64,000 bases of DNA, taken from Streptomyces sp. NBC_00557 (GTDB lineage: Bacteria > Actinomycetota > Actinomycetes > Streptomycetales > Streptomycetaceae). The notes under the pieces were generated by a model. It had not been told where the DNA came from. It made no database searches and saw only the letters and a program-made list of their open reading frames with translations. Below, in pieces: positions 43,293 through 56,986 of the stretch. The position numbers and the translations under genes were made by a program. Location: contig NZ_CP107796.1 in assembly GCF_036345995.1 (NCBI RefSeq), forward strand, positions 124,001 through 188,000, given 5' to 3'. Numbering within the stretch: the first letter of the stretch is position 1; each line of letters starts with the position of its first letter.

Positions 43293-43433
43293 TCAGCGGG
43301 TGGGTGCAGGGCGTGCCGACGGGTCGGCGTCCTCTGTGACCGGTGGCTGCGGGAAGAGCCGCTCTTCAAAGGCGGTCACCCCGAAGAGCAGGGCCATCAT
43401 CACCACGGGCGTGAGCAGGGCAAACAGGATCAC
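43293..43433 (-). CDS. 46-aa single-helix membrane protein
   Basis: GTG at 43433 preceded by GGGAGGT. Residues 2-21 are one hydrophobic helix (ILFALLTPVVMMALLFGVTA) followed by FEERLFPQPP and a charged tail. The size and helix-FE-(R/D)-RLF layout resemble small conserved Streptomyces membrane proteins. No partner gene is evident. Function unknown. Confidence 0.65.
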   Translation of the reverse strand: MILFALLTPVVMMALLFGVTAFEERLFPQPPVTEDADPSARPAPTR

Positions 43434-43771
43434 AGGACCTCCCGGAAGGTCGGTCTGTGGCACCTGGCGGAGCCAGCTCCAGGATGCGGCCGAACGGGGG
43501 AACGCGCACCCCGGCCCGCGGGACGCTCCCACAGGCCGCACGGCAAGCCAAGGCCCGGGTGGGAGCCCACTGCCCCCAGGCCGAGAGCCTGAGCCGCTGA
43601 CGCTCAGCCGGCCCACCCGGGATCGCGCGAGGCGGCAACATCTCAACGCGTGCTGCCCCTGCACGCCACCCGTTCGGGGGTCGCCGCCGGGCGCGGGTCG
43701 GCGGAGCCGGGTTTGTCTGGGGGTAATCGGCCGCGCGCAAGAGGCCGGTCCGGCCCTACGAAGGAGAAACC
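43434..43771. other. Divergent intergenic region
   Basis: 338 bp between the 46-aa gene and the 101-aa gene; no further gene seen. Confidence 0.4.
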
Positions 43772-44077
43772 GTGTCCCAGGGCATCACGCAGTACAAGGA
43801 CGCGCACACCGTCATCTACGGCAGCAGCAGCCTGGACCAGCTCGTCACCGAGGAGCAGGCAGGCCACGCGGCCGCCTGGGAGGCGACCCGCAAGCTGAAG
43901 GAGTCCGGGCAGCCGATCGACGATGCGATGCTGCCGCGCACGCTTGAAACACTGGCGCGCCGGCAGGCCGACCGGATCGTGGTCGACTTCGGCTTGGACC
44001 ACCTGGACGAGGAGGAGGTCAGGCGCCACGCGGCGGCCGCAGCGGTGCGTATCGCTCCCGAGTTCGTCAGCGTCTGA
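43772..44077 (+). CDS. Hypothetical 101-aa protein
   Basis: GTG start with AAGGAGA upstream. Soluble, mostly helical and acidic (TEEQAGHAAAWEATRKLKES; LARRQADRIVVDFGLDHLDE). No membrane segment, Cys or metal motif. Codon pattern is typical of the genome, so it is likely a real gene. I do not recognise the family. Confidence 0.7.
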   Translation: MSQGITQYKDAHTVIYGSSSLDQLVTEEQAGHAAAWEATRKLKESGQPIDDAMLPRTLETLARRQADRIVVDFGLDHLDEEEVRRHAAAAAVRIAPEFVSV

Positions 44078-44200
44078 CCGCGACCTGTGTGTCGTGGGGG
44101 CGGGCGGCCATGCGTCGCCCCGCTCCCGCCGCCTTCGCCCCCTTCGGCGGTGTCCCGGGCCGGGCCGGTGGTCGGCACGCCGCGCGTACCCGGACCCTTG

Positions 44201-44677
44201 TCAGGTCTGCGCCCCTTCCCGGTCGGAGGACGGCCACACGTACGGCAGATCGTCCGGGACGCCGGGGAACGCGGCCGCGTACGTGCCCGGGTCCTTGCGG
44301 ACGAGCGCGGACTGGTGGCTGCGGTGGAAGGCCTCGTCACCGAGCCACGGGGGCAGCTCCCCCGCGGCGGCGAGTGCCGGCTGATCGCGCACGTGAGCAC
44401 CCGGACGGCCTGCTGCGTATCCAGCGATCAATGACGCGGCACAGCTGTCCTGGTGCCCCTGCTCGCGCCAGACCCGACAGACCTCGAGCCCGTAGCGGAC
44501 CAGAGCCTCCTCGTATCCGCTCCACATGCGCACAGCCGGGTGCCTGCGCCAGCCGTACCCCGGAACGGTCAGGCCGCGAAGGACCTGAAGGGCCTCGACC
44601 CGCTGCTTTCCCAAGCGGCGACGGTCCAGGAGCAGTGCGGAGCACCGGAAGTCGGCATCGGGCAGGAAGGTCTGCAT
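44201..44677 (-). CDS. MSMEG_6728-type / pyrimidine-dimer glycosylase-like protein
   Basis: 158-aa protein beginning MQTFLPDADFRCSALLLD-RRRLGKQRVEA, then LQVLRGL, HPAVRMWSGYEEALVRYGL and PPWLGDEAFHRSHQSALVRK-DPGTYA. This order (R-L-G-K-Q-R-x-E, H-P-A..MW, FH-x-SH-x-S-L-x-R-K) is the signature of the Pyr_excise/MSMEG_6728 family related to T4 endonuclease V. A DNA-repair or nuclease role is inferred from the family. ATG at 44677. Complete in length. Confidence 0.85.
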   Translation of the reverse strand: MQTFLPDADFRCSALLLDRRRLGKQRVEALQVLRGLTVPGYGWRRHPAVRMWSGYEEALVRYGLEVCRVWREQGHQDSCAASLIAGYAAGRPGAHVRDQPALAAAGELPPWLGDEAFHRSHQSALVRKDPGTYAAAFPGVPDDLPYVWPSSDREGAQT

Positions 44678-44799
44678 GGTCGCGTCCCCTGGCGGGTGCG
44701 GGAGCTTCGGGTGATCCGGGTCTGCTCGGTGGGTGTGCTGCGTCGCCACGTGGCCGGCCCGGCCGGCGGACCCGGACGCCGCGGTCGGTTCGGACGCGG

Positions 44800-45248
44800 T
44801 CAGCCGTCCCCGACCGGGCGACGCGCCGTGTGGTCGGAGTGTGCGACGGTCCGGCGTGCCTCCTTCATCTCCGCCTCGTACAGGTGGTCCCGGCCCTGGA
44901 CGAGTGCGTTCACCACGCTGCGTTCCAGCTCCTGGAACGGCCGGCAGCAGGTGTCGTTGCAGGCCTCGATGATCTGGAACGTCCAGTGGCCGGGGATGAC
45001 ATCGCGGCCAAGGATCTCGGCCTCGACCTTCGCCGCCCACTCGGCGTGTCCGGCCTCGCGCAGCAGCCGTACCGCCCGTTCCACTTCGAGATCGGCCCCG
45101 CCGGTGAGCTGGTGGAAGCTGTACAGATGGCCGCGGGCGCGCTCGGTGGTCTCCAGCGCCTTCGACAGGGATCCCAGGGCTTCGATGGTCAGGTCGTCAA
45201 CCCCCTCGGGGCGGCGATGCCGGCCGGCTCCTCCTGGTAGTCGTTCAT
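44800..45248 (-). pseudogene. Frameshifted helical hypothetical protein
   Basis: An ATG at 45248 starts NDYQEEPAGIAAPRG and stops after 19 codons. The neighbouring frame carries on with VDDLTIEALGSLSKALETTE, RARGHLYSFHQLTGGADLEV and EAEMKEARRTVAHSDHTARR to 44800, without a start codon of its own. Restoring one base in the C/G run at about 45201-45211 would join them. So this is either a recent single-base deletion or a sequencing error. The family looks like a conserved Streptomyces helical protein with His/Glu-rich segments; function unknown. Confidence 0.6.
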
Positions 45249-45425
45249 GGCACTCCCTGCATGTTGCGGCTACGGTCCCCGCATCCCTTCCCGCTGCGCC
45301 GGGTGATCGGATGCGGCGTCGGCCGAACGTGTGACGCGTGGTCGCGTCGGGTGCGGGTGGACTCCCCCTATCACCACCGGCCGACGGACGTTCGTCAAGT
45401 ACCGGGGCCATGGGAGGTGACGCCG

Positions 45426-45656
45426 GCCGAGCTCCTCGACCGAGATGGACAGATCGGTGCGCAGGAGCCGCTCGCCGAAGCAGTCGTGGAAGGCGCGCCC
45501 CACCGCTGGCTTGAGAAAGGCCACACCACCGGAGTGAGCCGGTGTGTGCCAGGAGTACTCGTGAGCCTGGTCGAAGCGCTTCAGCGCCCGGAAGAACGGA
45601 GGCGGCACCTCCTCCCGGCAGGCGCGAGCCGCATCCTCTGCACTCCGTTCGCTCAA
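45426..45656 (-). pseudogene. Orn/Lys/Arg decarboxylase N-terminal remnant
   Basis: The minus frame reads PPFFRALKRFDQAHEYSWHT, then PAHSGGVAFLKPAVGRAFHD and FGERLLRTDLSISVEELG. This is the start of the PLP-dependent major domain of Orn/Lys/Arg decarboxylases (SWHTPGH..G.AF..SPVG..F.DFFG...F..DLSISV.ELG). Homology ends abruptly near 45426, well before the PLP lysine. No functional enzyme is possible. Confidence 0.7.
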
Positions 45657-46156
45657 ATGCGTGCCATCGGGAGGCCTCGAAGCGCCCAGGGGTTCGGCCG
45701 GTGATATTCCCAGCCTGCTTGCACAGGCGGCCCTGGGGCAGCGTCGGGGCCGGCCCTGTCTTCGGCGGCGGCCGGTGCCTCGGGGCGGAGCCGGTGGCCG
45801 TGTCGTCCGGTTCGGACGCGCTTTTCTGAGACGGGCCGTGCCCCGAACCGCGGGACCCTTCCGGCACCCACCCGGCGGTCAGACGCCTGTCTGAACCGGC
45901 CAGGGCAAACCTGTGCGTGTACCCGGTCGGCGCACCTCTATTCCTCTCTGTTCCGGACGTGTTCCACGAACAGCGGGCCTTGGCGGATTGCTTTGTGCCC
46001 ACACGCGGAGCCGAGTTAATCTGCGGCGTATTTTCTCATCGAGCACATCCGTGAACTGCGGATATGCACACACCAATCGCCGGGTCAGGCCACGTGCCCG
46101 GCACTGGTTCCGAGTCCTCCGTGCGAGGGCTCTTGGGGAGCGGAACGAGGGTGCGC
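45657..46156. other. Region upstream of the hybrid kinase
   Basis: 500 bp without an intact gene. The segment 45980-46060 is AT-richer than average and probably contains the kinase promoter. The adjacent decarboxylase remnant suggests past rearrangement. Confidence 0.4.
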
Positions 46157-50404
<4,248 letters not shown>

Positions 50405-50459
50405 GGACGGCCACGGCACCGCGCATCCGCCCGACCGCAGGCCGAGGAGTACCGATCCG

Positions 50460-52892
50460 GTGAACGTCCAGGAACAACCCGTCGAACGGGACGCGAAGAC
50501 CGACGCGGAAACCGGTGTGTCCGCGCCCCTGCCACCGGCGGACGTGTCGGGCGACGTCCCCGCGAGCTCGCCGGTGGGCAGGCTGGCCGCCACCGTGGAG
50601 CGGTTGCGCCGCGAGGTACGCGTCGCACAGGCCGAGGCGGACGGCCGGGCGCTGATCGAACTGGCCAAGGGCATCCTGGTCGAGCGGCTGGGCTGCGGCC
50701 CCGCCCAGGCAGCCCGGCAACTCGCCGAACTGAGCGAGCAGGCGCAGGTGACACCGCTGGAACTCGCGGTGGACGTCATCAACCAGGCGGCCAGGGACCG
50801 GGTCGCGGAGGTGACCGAGGCGTTCCTGTCCGCCACCGCCGACCCCTCGGCTCCGGTCGAGGGCTCCGCCGCCGTGCGGTTGCGAGCGGCCGAGAGCGGC
50901 GTGCTGGCCGCCCGCGACACCCAGGCAATGGCCGACTCGTTGCTCGAGCACGCCCTGCGTCCGCTCGGCGCCGCAGCCGTGGCCATCTGGGCGGTCGGCT
51001 CGGACGGCTCGCTGACCCTCGCGGGCAGCGCCGGGTTCGCGCCCGCGGAGGCGGCCCGCTGGCGCTACGTACCGCCCGACGTGGCCACGGTGGCCCGGCG
51101 CGGGCTGACCGAGCCCGGCGGGCAGTGGCTGTCCTCCCTCGCCGGCTCCGGGCTGCCCACGATCGGCCGGCGGGAGTACACCGACGGCGCCCGGATCGCC
51201 GTACCGGCCGGCACGGGCGGCCGGATCCACGGGATTCTGGAGATCGCCTGGCCCAAGCCTGAGGGCCCGCTGCCGCGCCCGGTGCTGCGGCAGGTGGAGA
51301 CCCTCGCCGAGCTGTGTGCGCACACCCTGGAGGACTTCGTGCCCTCCGCCGAGGCCATGCGGGAGCCCCGGGTGGTGCCGGACGTGGCGGAGCTGATGGA
51401 CCTGGCGGACGGACTCCACGACCCGGCCCTGGTGCTCGTGCCGCACCTCGACGACGCCGGGCACCTCGTCGACTTCCGCATCCAGCACGCCAACAGCCGT
51501 TTCCTCGACCCTGCGGGCCGGCCCCGGGCCGTCGTCGCCGGCGCCCTGCTGCTGGAGGCCTACCCGATGGCCGCCGACGTCAGCGAACTGTTCCAGCGCG
51601 TGGAGCGGGTGTACGCCACCGGCGAGCCGTTCCGCGCACAGCGGATGCGGCTGACCGCCCTGGTCGACCAGGTTCCGCTCTCCGCGGTCGCCGACATCAG
51701 CATCAGCCGCCACGGCTCCAGCGTGCTGCTCATCTGGCGCATCGAGGACGAGACCGCGCGCCTGGCCAGTCTGCTGCAGCACGCCCAACGGCTCGGCCGG
51801 ATCGGCGGTTTCGAGGAGAACCTGCTGACCGGTGAGATCACCTGGAACGGCCAGCTGTTCAGCCTCTACGGCCGCCCGCCCTCCAGCTCCCCCGTCGCCC
51901 TGGAGGACCTGCCCGCGTACTCCCACCCGGACGACGCCGTCCAGATCGGGCGGTTCCTGCGCACCCTGCTGCACCACCGAAAGCCGGCTTCGGCCGCCTT
52001 CCGGCTGCAGCGTCCGGACGGTGTCACGCGGCACATGCGCGTGGTCGCCGAACCGGTCCTCGACACCGACGGCCAGCTGTTCGGCGTCCGCGGCGCCTAT
52101 CAGGACATCTCCGCCCAGCACTGGACCGAGGTGGCCCTCGCCGCGACCCGCGACCAACTCGCCCACACCGAGCAGCAGGCCGTCGAGCGCAACCGGCTGG
52201 CCCTCCAGCTGCAGCACGCGATCATGCCTCCGGCGCAGGAACCGCTGCGGGTGCCGGGCCTGCAGGTGGCGGTGCGTTACCGGCCCGCCGAGACGGAACA
52301 TCTCGTCGGTGGCGACTGGTACGACGCCGTGGTGCTGCCCTCGGGACTGGTGCTGCTGTGCGTCGGCGACGTCGCCGGCCACGGGATCGAGGCGGCCACC
52401 AGCATGGTGGTGCTGCGCAACGCGTTGCGTGGTCTCGCCGTCACTGGGGCCGGGCCGGCGCAGTTGCTGTCCTGGCTGAACATCGTCGCCCACCATCTGA
52501 ACGGCGCGGTCACCGCGACCGCGGTGTGCGGTCTGTACGACCGCGAGCGCCGTACGCTGCGCTGGGCGCGGGCGGGGCATCTGCCGCCGGTCCTGGTGCG
52601 CGAGGCCGACGCCACCACGCTGCCCAGGCTGGGCGGTCTGCTGCTGGGCGCCCTGCCCGAGGCGGTGTACGAGGAGGCCGAGGTGGACCTTGCCGCGGGC
52701 GACACCCTTCTCATGTACACCGACGGGCTGATCGAGCGCCGGGACCGCTCGGTGGAGGAATCCCTGTCCCATCTTCTGGACACCGCGCGTCAGGGACCCC
52801 GGACGCTCGACCAGCATCTCGACCGGCTGCTCACCTACAGCAAGTCCGACACCGACGACGACACCTGCATCGTGGGCATCAGGGTCGACTGA
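50460..52892 (+). CDS. ANTAR-GAF-PAS-PAS-PP2C regulatory phosphatase
   Basis: 810-aa protein. An ANTAR-like RNA-binding domain comes first (about residues 35-115, LIELAKGILVERLGCGPAQA and LTPLELAVDVI-like end), then GAF (about 150-300), two PAS domains (about 310-430 and 435-560; the second has WNGQLFSLYGRPP and FRLQRPDGVTRHMRVVAEPV), and a SpoIIE/PP2C phosphatase (about 575-810) with GGDWYDAVVL, VGDVAGHGIEAATSM, RAGHLPPVLV, MYTDGLIERRD and DDTCIVGI. GTG 50460 with GAGGAG upstream. Likely co-transcribed with the kinase; ANTAR fused to PP2C would couple antitermination to partner switching. Confidence 0.9.
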   Translation: MNVQEQPVERDAKTDAETGVSAPLPPADVSGDVPASSPVGRLAATVERLRREVRVAQAEADGRALIELAKGILVERLGCGPAQAARQLAELSEQAQVTPLELAVDVINQAARDRVAEVTEAFLSATADPSAPVEGSAAVRLRAAESGVLAARDTQAMADSLLEHALRPLGAAAVAIWAVGSDGSLTLAGSAGFAPAEAARWRYVPPDVATVARRGLTEPGGQWLSSLAGSGLPTIGRREYTDGARIAVPAGTGGRIHGILEIAWPKPEGPLPRPVLRQVETLAELCAHTLEDFVPSAEAMREPRVVPDVAELMDLADGLHDPALVLVPHLDDAGHLVDFRIQHANSRFLDPAGRPRAVVAGALLLEAYPMAADVSELFQRVERVYATGEPFRAQRMRLTALVDQVPLSAVADISISRHGSSVLLIWRIEDETARLASLLQHAQRLGRIGGFEENLLTGEITWNGQLFSLYGRPPSSSPVALEDLPAYSHPDDAVQIGRFLRTLLHHRKPASAAFRLQRPDGVTRHMRVVAEPVLDTDGQLFGVRGAYQDISAQHWTEVALAATRDQLAHTEQQAVERNRLALQLQHAIMPPAQEPLRVPGLQVAVRYRPAETEHLVGGDWYDAVVLPSGLVLLCVGDVAGHGIEAATSMVVLRNALRGLAVTGAGPAQLLSWLNIVAHHLNGAVTATAVCGLYDRERRTLRWARAGHLPPVLVREADATTLPRLGGLLLGALPEAVYEEAEVDLAAGDTLLMYTDGLIERRDRSVEESLSHLLDTARQGPRTLDQHLDRLLTYSKSDTDDDTCIVGIRVD

Positions 52893-53118
52893 CATCTCGA
52901 CCGGCTTTCTCTCACGCCGGGCGGGCTGCTTTCGGGGGGCGATGCGCCGCGGAGGGGCGGAAGACGACGCAGTGGCCTCGAGAGGTCGGCGATCGGGACA
53001 CTGGCCGCCAGTCCCGAGGCCGCGGACATGTGCGACGTCTTCGGCCGGCGGGGTCGTGTCCCTCGGCGCATGGCACGAGCGCCGCGTGCAGCGGCTCGCC
53101 TCGGACGTCTTGCACGCG

Positions 53119-53152
53119 TGTGGGGTCCGGCCGTGTCCGGTCGGACCCCACA
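53119..53152. terminator. Bidirectional terminator hairpin
   Basis: TGTGGGGTCCG (53119-53129) pairs exactly with CGGACCCCACA (53142-53152), 12-nt loop. It lies between the convergent PP2C regulator and the 56-aa membrane protein gene. Confidence 0.8.
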
Positions 53153-53191
53153 TGTCCTTCGCGTGTGCGTTCCTCGCTGGGTGCGTCTCGT

Positions 53192-53362
53192 CTACCAGCG
53201 GTACCAGCGGCCCTTGCGGCCCGCACCGTCCGCGGAACGGACGACGAAGCCCAGCAGCCACACGATGAGCACGATCACCGCGATCCACCACAGCGCCTTC
53301 AGGGCGAAGCCCGCGCCGAAGAGGATCAGAGCCAGCAGAAGAACCAGAAGCAGGGGAACCAT
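53192..53362 (-). CDS. 56-aa hydrophobic membrane protein
   Basis: ATG at 53362 with a perfect AGGAGGT ribosome site. Two hydrophobic helices (VPLLLVLLLALILFGAGFAL and WWIAVIVLIVWLLGFVV), then a basic tail RKGRWYRW. This is a small hydrophobic protein type common in Streptomyces and often stress-induced. No catalytic residue; role unknown. The strong ribosome site argues it is well expressed. Confidence 0.85.
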   Translation of the reverse strand: MVPLLLVLLLALILFGAGFALKALWWIAVIVLIVWLLGFVVRSADGAGRKGRWYRW

Positions 53363-53811
53363 TGTTATCAACCTCCTGGCCACCGGATGCCCTCACTTCG
53401 GCTGTGCAAGCACACAAAACCAGAAGGCCGGTTTCGGGAGCCGGCGGCGAGTCCCCCGCAGACCAGTGCGGCGGCCGTGGCGACCACGACGCCCGGAAGC
53501 CTTCCGTAGATCCCGGATCCCGGACCAGCGAGGACCGAGAAGCGGACAGGTCCTGTGCGGCGTCGAGCGCTTTCGGCCCGGCCTGAGTGACACCGCCGCA
53601 GCCGTCACCGAGCCGGAAAGCGAATCCTTCAGTCGGCGCGAGGCCCGGGCGGCCAGGCGCTCCTCGGTCCGGTGCTCGGTCAGAAGGCCGGTCGCGCAGG
53701 TGAGGACGGCCGGGGTCGTGGCGATCACGGCGGTCGATACCAGGATCACGCGGGGCCTTCCCGGCGGTTCCGTATCACGTGGTCAGTGCTCCGGATCGAT
53801 CGGCGGGCGGG
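53363..53811. other. Intergenic region
   Basis: 449 bp without a gene I can support. It contains the promoter of the 56-aa gene. Confidence 0.4.
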
Positions 53812-56019
53812 TCAGGCGTTCAGGCGCGGCAGGACCCGGTCGAGCCATCGGGGTATCCACCAGTTCGCCCGGCCGATGAGGAACATGGCGGACGGCACCA
53901 GGATCAGACGGACCACCGTGGCATCGATGATCACGCTGATCGCCAGTCCCAGGGCGAGCATCTTCACGACCACGGTCGGCGAGGTGGTGAAGGACAGGAA
54001 CACCGCGGTCATGATGAAGGCCGCCGCGGAGATCACGCGCGCCGTCGCGGACAGCCCCTCCCCCACGGCGAGCCGGTTGTCACCGGTGCGGTGCCATGCC
54101 TCGGCGATCCGGGACAGCAGGAAGATCTCGTAGTCCATGGACAGTCCGAAGACGATCGCGAACATCATCATCGGCACGTACGACTCGATGGGCACCGGCT
54201 CCGGGAGCCCGAGCAGCCGGTCACCCCAGCCCCACTGGAAGACCACGACGAGTACGCCGTAGGACGCGGCCGTGGTGCAGAGGTTGAGCACGACGGCCTT
54301 GAGCGGGATCACCAGGCTGCGGAAGACCGTCATGAGCAGCAGGAAAGCGAGGACCAGGACGATGCCGATGACGATGGGCAGCCGTTCACCGACCGTGGTG
54401 CGGAAGTCGGCCTGGCCGGCCACGGTTCCGGTGAGGTAGGCCTCCGCACCCGTCCCGTGGAGGGCCTTCGGCAGCGTTCGGCCGGAAAGGGTGTCGAGCA
54501 GATCGCCCGTCGCCGCGTCCTGCGGGCCGGTGGTCGGGGTGATCGTGGTGACGAGGACCTTTCCGTCCGTACTCGGCTCGAGGGGGGTGAAGGCGGCCAC
54601 GCCGTCGGTGCTCTTCAGAGCCGCGGTCACGTCGTCCGTGATCCGGTCGACGGGCGACTTCGCGGCGCTCACGTCCACGACGGTCACGATCGGGCCGTTC
54701 GCCCCCGGTCCGAAGCCCTGCCCGTCGGCGTGCGCGATCCAGTCGTACGCGGTCCGCGTGCTGCTGCCGGGGCGGTCGGCACCGGCGTCGACGTGGCCGA
54801 GGCGCATCGACAGCACAGGCAGGGCGCACACGGCGAGGACGGCGACGCCGGCGGCGAGGAACGCCCAGGGGGACCGGGCGACGAGGTTCGCATAACGGTT
54901 CCGGCCGTCGCCGGCCGGCGTGCCCTCGGCGACCGGGCGGCGCAGCCGGAACCGGTCGATGCGCCTGCCGACCAGTGCCAGGGCTGCCGGTACGAGGGTG
55001 AGGGCGGCAGCGGCGGTGACGACGACGGCCAGGGTGCCCGCCAGGCCGATCTTGCCGATGAAGGTCAGCCCGCAGGCGTAGAGACTGAGCATGGCGACGG
55101 CCACGGTGACAGCGGCGATGACGACGGCGCGTCCGCTGGTCTGCGCGGTGCGGGCCGCGGCGTCGACCGGATCGCGCCCCTCGATGAGGTCCTGGCGAAA
55201 GCGCGTCGTCAGGAACAGGGCGTAGTCGATGCCGACGCCCAGGCCGATCATGCCGGCGAGGGTGGTGGCCGAGGTCGCGAAGGAGAGGACGGCGGCGACG
55301 ACGCCCACGATGCCGAGGCCGACTCCGACGCTGATCAGCGCGGTGACCAGCGGCAGCAGTGCGGCGAGGACACTGCCGAAGGCCAGCAGCAGGACGGCGA
55401 GGGCGGTGACGACACCCACGCTCTCGCTCAGCCGGTCGTCGGCCGGTGGATGGACCACCTGATCCAGGTCGCCGCCGTAGGCGACGCCGAGACCGGCCGC
55501 CCGCGCCGGTCCGGTCGCCTTGTCCAGTCGGGCGGTGTACTCGTGGCCGAGGTTCTTCAGCGGCTCGTCGAAGGAGACGGTGGTGTACGCGGTGTGTCCG
55601 TCGGTGCTGGTGACGAGCGCGGAGACCGCGGTGACGTGCGGCAGGTCACGCAGACCGGCCAGGGCACGGTCGACCGCGGACCGCTGGTCGGCCACCGCAC
55701 TGGCGTCGGAGTGGAACACGACCTTTCCATTGGGCCTGGCCGCCTGGGGCATCGAGGTGGCCAGCAGGTCGGCGCCGGTGTGCGAGGCGGTGCCGGGCAG
55801 GCTGACCTGGTCGCTGAAAGTGGGGGCGGCGACGTGCCGTCCGGCCAGAGCGACGACCAGGATCAACAGCCAGGCGGTGATCACCGCAGCCGGGTGGCGG
55901 GCACAGAAGCCGCCGAGGCGGCCGAGTCCGCGGCGGGTCGCGGCACGGTTTGCCGCCGGGCAGGTGTCGTCCGTGTGCGCCCCGGTGGGGGCGGTGTGGT
56001 TGTGCGCAGGTCGGGCCAC
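53812..56019 (-). CDS. MMPL-family RND-type exporter
   Basis: 735-aa MMPL transporter with 11-12 helices in the two-fold RND arrangement: one N-terminal helix, a periplasmic loop, helices with MIGLGVGIDYALFLTTRFR, a second loop, then VFGLSMDYEIFLLSRIAEAW. The paired G-x-x-x-D-Y motifs carry the proton-relay Asp-Tyr. Family members export lipids, siderophores or antibiotics. GTG 56019 with GGAGG at 5 nt. It is divergent from a TetR gene with several palindromes in between, so TetR repression is likely. Confidence 0.95.
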   Translation of the reverse strand: MARPAHNHTAPTGAHTDDTCPAANRAATRRGLGRLGGFCARHPAAVITAWLLILVVALAGRHVAAPTFSDQVSLPGTASHTGADLLATSMPQAARPNGKVVFHSDASAVADQRSAVDRALAGLRDLPHVTAVSALVTSTDGHTAYTTVSFDEPLKNLGHEYTARLDKATGPARAAGLGVAYGGDLDQVVHPPADDRLSESVGVVTALAVLLLAFGSVLAALLPLVTALISVGVGLGIVGVVAAVLSFATSATTLAGMIGLGVGIDYALFLTTRFRQDLIEGRDPVDAAARTAQTSGRAVVIAAVTVAVAMLSLYACGLTFIGKIGLAGTLAVVVTAAAALTLVPAALALVGRRIDRFRLRRPVAEGTPAGDGRNRYANLVARSPWAFLAAGVAVLAVCALPVLSMRLGHVDAGADRPGSSTRTAYDWIAHADGQGFGPGANGPIVTVVDVSAAKSPVDRITDDVTAALKSTDGVAAFTPLEPSTDGKVLVTTITPTTGPQDAATGDLLDTLSGRTLPKALHGTGAEAYLTGTVAGQADFRTTVGERLPIVIGIVLVLAFLLLMTVFRSLVIPLKAVVLNLCTTAASYGVLVVVFQWGWGDRLLGLPEPVPIESYVPMMMFAIVFGLSMDYEIFLLSRIAEAWHRTGDNRLAVGEGLSATARVISAAAFIMTAVFLSFTTSPTVVVKMLALGLAISVIIDATVVRLILVPSAMFLIGRANWWIPRWLDRVLPRLNA

Positions 56020-56036
56020 CGTGGCCTCCAAGAAAA

Positions 56037-56090
56037 GTGTCACGAGTGACACGAACTCTAGAAAAGAAGTGGCACGAATGACAATTGTCA
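56037..56090. promoter_or_regulatory. TetR operators between the MMPL and TetR genes
   Basis: GTGTCACGAGTGACAC (56037-56052) and TGACAATTGTCA (56079-56090) are both perfect palindromes sharing the TGTCA/TGACA half-site, 42 bp apart by start. Further half-sites lie at 56093-56100 and near 56170. They overlap the MMPL promoter area, 18-71 bp before its start. Confidence 0.75.
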
Positions 56091-56207
56091 GTAGTGTCAT
56101 TCGCGGATGTGACGGTCCTTGAGGCGCCCGGGGCGGCGGAACGCCCGCCACCGCCGTGGCACGTGTGCCAATTGACACTCACGCCACCGGGCGGGAGGCT
56201 TCCGAGC

Positions 56208-56849
56208 ATGCCGAGTGACATCCCGCCCGCCGGACTGCGCGAACGCAAGAAGGAGGAGACCAGACGCCGCCTGCTGGAAGGCGCCGCAAGCCTGTTCAGA
56301 ACCCGCGGCTTCGAGGCGACCACCGTCGCCGACATCGCCGCATACGCGAACGTCTCCGTACGCACCTTCTTCCGGTACTTCGAGAGCAAGGAGGCGCTGC
56401 TGCTTCCGGACGGCGTCGAGATCTTCGCCTACGTGGAGAACGCTCTGGCCCGGCGCCCGGCCGACGAGGAGCCCCTGGACGCGGTGTGCAACGCCCTGCT
56501 GGAGGCTGCCGAGCCCTTCGCCGCCTCCACCCTGACCGCCCTCAGCCATCCGGTCCAGGACATCGAGAACGTCGTCACGGCCCGTCTCGTCCAGGCCTTC
56601 TCCGACTTCGAGGAGCGGCTCACCGTCCTGGTCGAGCGCAGGCTGCCGCCGGGCACGCCGGACGCCGACCTCACGGCCGCGGTGATCGCGGGCGCCGCCC
56701 TGTCCGCGGTACGCGCCGTACTGCGCACCCGCAGGGCGCGCCGGGCGTCCGGCCTCACCGACACGGGCCCGGCGCCGTTGCTGCGGGCCTTCGGGATTCT
56801 GCGCACCATCAGCTCCCCGGAGCCCCCGCCACGCCGGCCGGCGCCGTGA
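56208..56849 (+). CDS. TetR-family repressor of the MMPL exporter
   Basis: 213-aa TetR protein: N-terminal helix-turn-helix (RRRLLEGAASLFRTRGFEAT, TVADIAAYANVSVRTFFRYF), then a helical ligand domain (ESKEALLLPD... to the C-terminus). ATG at 56208 with GGGAGG upstream. Divergent to the MMPL gene with shared palindromes, the classic repressor-exporter pair. Inducer unknown. Confidence 0.93.
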   Translation: MPSDIPPAGLRERKKEETRRRLLEGAASLFRTRGFEATTVADIAAYANVSVRTFFRYFESKEALLLPDGVEIFAYVENALARRPADEEPLDAVCNALLEAAEPFAASTLTALSHPVQDIENVVTARLVQAFSDFEERLTVLVERRLPPGTPDADLTAAVIAGAALSAVRAVLRTRRARRASGLTDTGPAPLLRAFGILRTISSPEPPPRRPAP

Positions 56850-56986
56850 CCCGGCGGCCGGAGAGCCATTGGGGCGCATGCGCGTCGAAGAGGCGCATGC
56901 GAAGAAGGGAGAGTGGTTACTCACGGATGTGATCCGGAAACGGAGACCGTGGTCGCCCGACTCACCCCGGACGGAGACCTGATCTC

